Shown piece by piece: positions 59,655 to 64,000 of a DNA stretch of 64,000 nt. Location of the stretch: contig JAQYLI010000017.1 of assembly GCA_028720105.1 (NCBI GenBank), positions 124,001 through 188,000 of the forward strand, in the 5' to 3' direction. The notes beneath the pieces were generated by a model. It was not told the DNA's origin. It saw only the letters and a program-made list of their open reading frames with translations, and searched no databases. This stretch comes from Oscillospiraceae bacterium. Lineage in GTDB: Bacteria; Bacillota; Clostridia; Oscillospirales; Ruminococcaceae. A program made the position numbers and the translations under genes. The number at the start of each line of letters is the position of its first letter. Within the stretch, counting starts at the first letter, position 1.

Positions 59655-61445
59655 TTACTGAGATACATAAAGCTCGGGATCGTAATACTTTCCGTCCTTG
59701 CGCACCTCGAAATGGAGATGATTTCCGGAAGAGTCTCCCGTACTTCCCACATATCCGATAAGCTGACCCTTTTCAATGATGTCGCCGTACTCAGCAACAA
59801 GCTCTGCCTGATGAGCGTAGACTGTTACATTGCCGTCATCGTTCTGAATGATGATGCAGTTTCCGTAACCGCCGTTCCAGCCTGTGCCTGCGTCTATTAC
59901 AGTACCGCTTGCAGCCGCATATATGGGAGTTCCGTAAGGAGCAGCGATATCTATGCCCTTATGACCTCTTCCGTCGCCCTGGTGAGCGGAGATATATCCG
60001 CCGTCCACGGGCCAGAAGTAATCTCCCGAGCCGCCCTCGGTGATGAACTCGGGCGCGCTGTAGTTTATAACGTCCTCGCCGGTTCCCGTACCAACTCTGA
60101 TTATCTCGGAAACAGGCTCGTTAACTATTACCGTTTCAAGGGTGCGCTTTCTTACTGCCGTACCCTCTCTGTATGTAACCAGCGCTCTTGAACGCTGCTC
60201 TCCGTTATGACCCTCGGTATCTATTACTACCTGTCCTGTGGGGAGGGAAGAGTCCTCAATGGTGATGGACTCATATGGAATATCCTTGCGGAAGGTAACT
60301 TCCTTTTTGCACTCTACCTGCAAGTAAGGCACCTCGGACTCTATCTGAATGAGAGTTCCCACTCTGAGCACCTGATGTTCCAGATCCTCTACCACCTGTC
60401 CGTTGTAGGTAGCGTAGCAGCTGCTCAGCTCGTCTAAGGTCATACCCTTGCTCTCTGCAATATTCCAGAGATTGTCTCCGGGCTGTACCTCGTAATATTC
60501 GGGGGCGGACTCCACTCCTGTGAGCGTCTGTAGGATACTGCTCTCGGATACTATCTGATTTTCGTCAACATATTCCTCAAGGTCGTATTCAACGTCCTTA
60601 TCGAAGCATATCTCCTCATATTCGCCCGAATCGTAAGGCGCTTTTATGGTATCGAGCACATTTTCGATCTGATCGTAGCTTTCAACGGCTCCTATAAACT
60701 CGCCGTCAACCCGAACTGCATATGCCTTTATCTTTCCGTTATCAAACTCGGGAACTTCCTCGGCAGGAACTTCCTCCCCTATAGAAGCGGGCTTTTCGTC
60801 ATATTTCTCCGATATTCTGCCCTCCATATTTTCTGCAAGGGCAGCCTCGTCGATAACGCTGTCATTGGAGGTAAGAGGAGTGATCGCAAGAGCGGCGGTA
60901 ACGTAATAATCGCCCTCGATATCGTAATACTTCACTCTGTCGGCTACCACGCACTGAGCCTCGCCCAGGACCTCTTCGCCGCTTACAACGCCCACCTGAG
61001 CGCCGTCATATTCAACGGCAACGCCGTAATCTCTGGACATTACCGTATTAACGCAGAATACAAGGAGACAAACAGAGGCTGTGGGGAAGAGGATATCCAT
61101 TACAGAGGCAAATGCGCTGCCCTTTCTCCTTACCGCCAGGCGGTGTTCCTTCCACTGCATAGCAGCCGCTTTGCGGACGCCGAATATCTTTGATCTTCTC
61201 TTAAATCTTGAGCAGACCTCGGAAACGTTTTCCTTTTTAGTTTTTATAAATGTAACGGGAATCTTCACCAGTTCCCTGAGAAATGCCGATACGTCCTGTC
61301 CGAAGGGGGCGGAGGAGTGCTTAACTGCGGAGACTGCGCTGTTCAGTATATGAGCGGCATACTCAGCGGTAAGTCCTGCGGTACGGCATACCTGCTCGCC
61401 CACGCATTCGATAAGCGAAGCTTTATTGTTTCGCTTTTCTTCCAT
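59655..61445 (-). CDS. LysM-G5-M23 peptidoglycan endopeptidase
   Basis: Membrane-anchored wall hydrolase; 596 residues. A cytoplasmic N-terminal part of about 115 residues precedes one helix (ILFPTASVCLLVFCVNTVM). An extracellular beta region follows, then LysM (about 325-372; YYEVQPGDNLWNIAESKGM), G5 (about 378-455; VTFRKDIPYESITIED, RKRTLETVIVNEPV) and M23 (about 480-594). M23 zinc and catalytic residues appear in GHKGIDIA, YAHQAE and NHLHFEV. It would cut peptide cross-bridges. RBS AAAGGAGAT. Two promoters are predicted upstream, the distal one with a WalR-like site. Confidence 0.93.
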   Translation of the reverse strand: MEEKRNNKASLIECVGEQVCRTAGLTAEYAAHILNSAVSAVKHSSAPFGQDVSAFLRELVKIPVTFIKTKKENVSEVCSRFKRRSKIFGVRKAAAMQWKEHRLAVRRKGSAFASVMDILFPTASVCLLVFCVNTVMSRDYGVAVEYDGAQVGVVSGEEVLGEAQCVVADRVKYYDIEGDYYVTAALAITPLTSNDSVIDEAALAENMEGRISEKYDEKPASIGEEVPAEEVPEFDNGKIKAYAVRVDGEFIGAVESYDQIENVLDTIKAPYDSGEYEEICFDKDVEYDLEEYVDENQIVSESSILQTLTGVESAPEYYEVQPGDNLWNIAESKGMTLDELSSCYATYNGQVVEDLEHQVLRVGTLIQIESEVPYLQVECKKEVTFRKDIPYESITIEDSSLPTGQVVIDTEGHNGEQRSRALVTYREGTAVRKRTLETVIVNEPVSEIIRVGTGTGEDVINYSAPEFITEGGSGDYFWPVDGGYISAHQGDGRGHKGIDIAAPYGTPIYAAASGTVIDAGTGWNGGYGNCIIIQNDDGNVTVYAHQAELVAEYGDIIEKGQLIGYVGSTGDSSGNHLHFEVRKDGKYYDPELYVSQ

Positions 61446-61483
61446 AACAGCATCTCCTTTCCATTCAAACAGATAACTTTTTA

Positions 61484-61512
61484 ATTATAGCACATTTTCC
61501 CTTTAAAATCAA
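61484..61512 (-). promoter_or_regulatory. Proximal promoter of the M23 gene
   Basis: TTGATT (61512-61507), 17 bases, TATAAT (61489-61484) with TGC extending the -10. Start near 61477, leader about 32 bases. Confidence 0.75.
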
Positions 61513-61644
61513 TAGCCTGTTTCTATCTTTAGGCTATACCGACAAAAATGCAGACAGCAGAGAGAAAATGCTTGTGATTTTGCCCGTAATTTTTTCTTTA
61601 TATAATGATATTCTTTCAGAGAATATCAAAACGGGGACAAAATG

Positions 61645-61661
61645 GTTACAAAGCGGTTACA
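61645..61661 (-). promoter_or_regulatory. WalR-like box upstream of the M23 gene
   Basis: On the minus strand TGTAAC-CGCTT-TGTAAC, an exact fit to the WalR/YycF consensus TGTWAH-N5-TGTWAH, followed 11 bases on by TGTCCC. It lies just after the expected start of the distal promoter. Confidence 0.55.
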
Positions 61662-61671
61662 CTTTGTAATA

Positions 61672-61699
61672 ATTATAACTCAACCGCCAAAAAAATCAA
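61672..61699 (-). promoter_or_regulatory. Distal promoter of the M23 gene
   Basis: TTGATT (61699-61694), 16 bases, TATAAT (61677-61672). Start near 61665, leader about 220 bases. The TATAATTA-then-WalR-like arrangement repeats that of the 3D-domain gene. Confidence 0.6.
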
Positions 61700-61984
61700 C
61701 CCGATTTTGTTATTTCCGTCACTTTTGACAGCGCTTTCGGCACATTTAACAATCAATACTGTTAAAAGCTGCCCATTTTTAGTTATTATTTTGTCGCTGA
61801 CAGTCGTATTTCATTTAATTTTAACATTTCCTTTGTGTAATTTTACACAGGCATTTTATGGCAAATATATCGCAGCATAGCTATTTACAACGTTTTCGTA
61901 GGTAAAATGCGGCGCTTTCAGATATGCGTTTTACGTTCCGGGGCAGCGGCGCAAAATAAATTTGCCCATTTTATAAAAAATAAG

Positions 61985-62013
61985 TTGAAATCTGCGGTAA
62001 AATATGTTATACT
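61985..62013 (+). promoter_or_regulatory. Promoter of the chemoreceptor gene
   Basis: TTGAAA (61985-61990), 17 bases, TATACT (62008-62013); an overlapping TATAAT at 62013-62018 is an alternative -10. No flagellar sigma-28 motif is seen. Confidence 0.65.
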
Positions 62014-62075
62014 ATAATATAAGTATACACAGGCATTATTTGAATTTTATTAAAAAATAAAAAGGAATGTGGAAT

Positions 62076-64000
62076 ATGAACGGCACAAAAAAATCGACGG
62101 GGCTTATCAGATCCATAATTATTTCGGTGGCAATTACCATTGCTGTCGCTCTGACTCTTATATCCGTTATAGGCTTCACTTTCTCCTATACAAGGACGAA
62201 AAGCGGCATTCAGACATCGGTGAAGCAGTCCATAACCATTTACAGGGAAAAGATGGACGCCTGGCTCTCTGAGCAGGCTACCTTCTGCGAGGCGCAGGCA
62301 AACGCTGCGGGAAACCTTGTCCCCGGCGCAGGCAACCGCAGATTTAACGACAAGCTCCTTGACTCGGCTATGACCCTGAATGACGCTCTTCTCGACTGCT
62401 ACACCGCATATAACGACACCGCTCTTTATATGGCTGTGACCGACACATCCACACTTCCCGAGGGCTTTGACCCCACCACAAGAGGCTGGTACAAGGACGC
62501 TTACAATTCCAAATCCACTATAATCACCGCTCCTTATATAGACACCGCTACGGGAGCAATGGTAATTACAGTAGCATCGCCCATTTACGAAAACGGCAAT
62601 GCTGCGGGAGTTTTCGGCTGCGACATCACTCTTGACTACATAATGGGGCTTGCAGGCGAAATGAAGCTTACCGATAACGGTTCTCCCGTGCTTATTGACG
62701 GCGGCGGCAACATTATGCTCCACGGAAACGAAGCCCTCAGCCCGAAGATCGAGGGCGGAAATGCGATCATCACTTCCGCTGCCGACGCAGGAGGAGATTA
62801 TGCCCGGGTGCTTTCCCAGATTTCCGATGACATTTATATGAATCTGAACAAGGACTCCGACGGCTCTCAAAAGTATTTCATTTTCAGCAAACTTTCCTCC
62901 GCCGACTGGACATTAGGCTATGTATGCCCCAAAAATGACATTGACGGCTCTCTTAACGGTCTTGCGGTTGTTTACGTTATCCTCACCCTTGTATTCCTTG
63001 CAGGCGGCACTGCAGTTGTTGTGGCAGTTATCAAGGTCAGCGTGAAACCGCTGAAAAAGATAAGCGCTGTTGCTGAGAAAATTGCCGAAGGAAATCTTTC
63101 CGCAGGCTTTGACTACAGCTCAAATGATGATATCGGTATACTCTGCGCAAATTTCGCCCGCTGCACCGATACCACAAGACGGTATATCTCCGATATTTCC
63201 GAAAAGCTTGACCGTCTTGCAAAGGGCGATTTCACCGTAAGCGTCACCGAGGAATATATCGGCGATTTTGCCCCTATAAAGGAGTCTCTCACGAATATTA
63301 TCACTTCTATGCGAAATACTCTTAATAACATCGAGGTCGCTTCGGGTCAGGTAAATATGGGAGCTGCAAATGTGGCCAGATCCTCTACCCGTCTTGCAGA
63401 GGGAGTTTACAGTCAGACAGAAAACCTCAAGAAGCTTAACTCCGATATGTCCGTCATTATCGAAAAGGTGAAGGACAGCGACAAGAATGCCTGCGAGGCA
63501 CGTGAGCTTGCCGGGGGCGCAAGGGTCAAGCTGGAGGAGAGCAACCGCGAAATGAACAAGCTGCTTGCGGCTATGAGTGAGATATCCGAAATGAGCGCAG
63601 AGACCGCAAAGATAGTCAAGACCATTGACGATATCGCATTCCAGACAAATATCCTTGCCCTTAACGCTTCCGTTGAGGCGGCAAGAGCAGGTGCGGCAGG
63701 AAAGGGATTCACCGTTGTTGCGGACGAGGTAAGAAACCTTGCAGGCAAGTCCGCAGAAGCCGCTAACCGCACTTCCAAGCTTATAAATCAGACCACCGAA
63801 GCCGTTGCGGCAGGCGCAGCACTTGCCGACTCCACCGCCAAGGCGCTTGCCGAGGCTGTTGCAGACACCGCCCGTGTGGACGAGAACATCGGACGGATAT
63901 CCGATACTGCAAGAGAGCAGAGCGAGTTTATGGACAGCGTTTTCCACGGAATAAACGCTATTTCCGAAGTGGTGAACGTCACCGCAGACACCGCTCAGTC
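62076..64000 (+). CDS. Methyl-accepting chemotaxis protein (partial at right edge)
   Basis: Membrane chemoreceptor; the first 641 codons are in the window. The helix at about 12-38 is followed by an extracellular dCache_1-type sensor ([35 protein letters not shown]), a second helix near 300-325 and a HAMP domain ([19 protein letters not shown]). The signalling coiled coil has the tip [31 protein letters not shown]. The dCache form usually senses amino acids or other small ligands. No flagellar genes are in the window, so output may go to pili or to flagella elsewhere. The frame is open to the last base. Confidence 0.92.
   Translation, partial: MNGTKKSTGLIRSIIISVAITIAVALTLISVIGFTFSYTRTKSGIQTSVKQSITIYREKMDAWLSEQATFCEAQANAAGNLVPGAGNRRFNDKLLDSAMTLNDALLDCYTAYNDTALYMAVTDTSTLPEGFDPTTRGWYKDAYNSKSTIITAPYIDTATGAMVITVASPIYENGNAAGVFGCDITLDYIMGLAGEMKLTDNGSPVLIDGGGNIMLHGNEALSPKIEGGNAIITSAADAGGDYARVLSQISDDIYMNLNKDSDGSQKYFIFSKLSSADWTLGYVCPKNDIDGSLNGLAVVYVILTLVFLAGGTAVVVAVIKVSVKPLKKISAVAEKIAEGNLSAGFDYSSNDDIGILCANFARCTDTTRRYISDISEKLDRLAKGDFTVSVTEEYIGDFAPIKESLTNIITSMRNTLNNIEVASGQVNMGAANVARSSTRLAEGVYSQTENLKKLNSDMSVIIEKVKDSDKNACEARELAGGARVKLEESNREMNKLLAAMSEISEMSAETAKIVKTIDDIAFQTNILALNASVEAARAGAAGKGFTVVADEVRNLAGKSAEAANRTSKLINQTTEAVAAGAALADSTAKALAEAVADTARVDENIGRISDTAREQSEFMDSVFHGINAISEVVNVTADTAQ

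Larger units (their letters stand above)
61446..62075. other. 630-base gene-free region between divergent genes
   Basis: Holds two leftward promoters and a WalR-like site for the M23 gene and one rightward promoter for the chemoreceptor. The part 61700-61980 is A+T-rich and I see no gene in it; a 91-codon open frame at 61605-61880 lacks a ribosome site and looks fortuitous. Confidence 0.5.

Noticed and set aside
61605-61880. 91-codon plus-strand frame upstream of the chemoreceptor
   Set aside because: Overlaps the M23 promoter and WalR-like site, has no RBS, and is low in complexity.
1-64000. tRNA, rRNA, CRISPR arrays, transposases, prophage genes, dockerins or LPXTG sorting signals
   Set aside because: Looked for on both strands; none with enough support was seen.

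Overview
The window looks like a chromosomal segment from a plant-fibre-degrading gut or rumen Clostridia of the Ruminococcus type (Oscillospiraceae). The evidence is the mix of genes: a GH26 mannanase lipoprotein, a CE2-type acetylesterase beside a GH9-family protein, a Gram-positive type IV pilus locus, a pheST operon behind a T-box leader, A+T-rich intergenic regions with near-consensus sigma-A promoters (mostly 17-base spacers), strong Shine-Dalgarno sites and some TTG starts. I saw no rRNA, tRNA, CRISPR array, transposase or phage gene. Species identity is an inference.

Layout. 1-11,400: the end of a sugar-type ABC binding lipoprotein, a small XRE regulator, an AI-2E-family permease, a YeiH-type transporter divergent from its LysR regulator, a secreted vWA protein, a large secreted amidase with a glycosidase-like domain, a DUF378 protein and a membrane diguanylate cyclase. 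11,400-27,700: the type IV pilus locus. It holds a GT39-type glycosyltransferase, two major prepilins, pilT, pilB, pilD, two pseudopilins, a 990-residue PilX-like protein, pilO, a pilM-pilN fusion and pilC. 27,900-32,200: an amidohydrolase/HEPN/degenerate nucleotidyltransferase operon, a DUF6062 protein, an EamA protein and a transglutaminase lipoprotein. 32,200-36,600: a repeat-rich gap, then a probable seven-gene operon (zinc-ribbon protein, 34-residue peptide, TPM protein, small membrane protein, ispD, ispF, flavin reductase-rubredoxin).

36,600-47,000: PAP2 phosphatase, CE2 esterase, a GH9 protein without its catalytic aspartates, an A+T-rich acyltransferase that looks acquired, a 3D-domain wall protein, an amidohydrolase and the GH26 mannanase. 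Two copies of a dispersed ~140-base element lie here. 47,000-51,500: Phe T-box, pheS, an unknown membrane protein and pheT. 51,600-56,200: folD, lgt and an M16-type peptidase pair. 56,300-61,500: a small membrane protein, hflX, a large XRE-type regulator and an M23/LysM/G5 wall endopeptidase. 62,076 to the end: a chemoreceptor that runs off the right edge.

How it fits together. The pilus genes give a nearly complete machine: assembly and retraction ATPases, platform protein, alignment proteins, peptidase, major and minor pilins. A sugar transferase follows the pilins and may modify them, and a c-di-GMP synthase lies next door. The secreted amidase, 3D-domain protein and M23 peptidase remodel the wall. 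The last two share an 11-base-periodic WalR-like site just downstream of a predicted promoter. Points most worth a second look: the mirror-symmetric overlapping promoters at 3502-3533, the PilM-PilN fusion, the giant PilX-like protein, the GH9 pseudoenzyme candidate, the flanked ~140-base repeat, the T-box with no canonical antiterminator core, and an antisense promoter facing folD.
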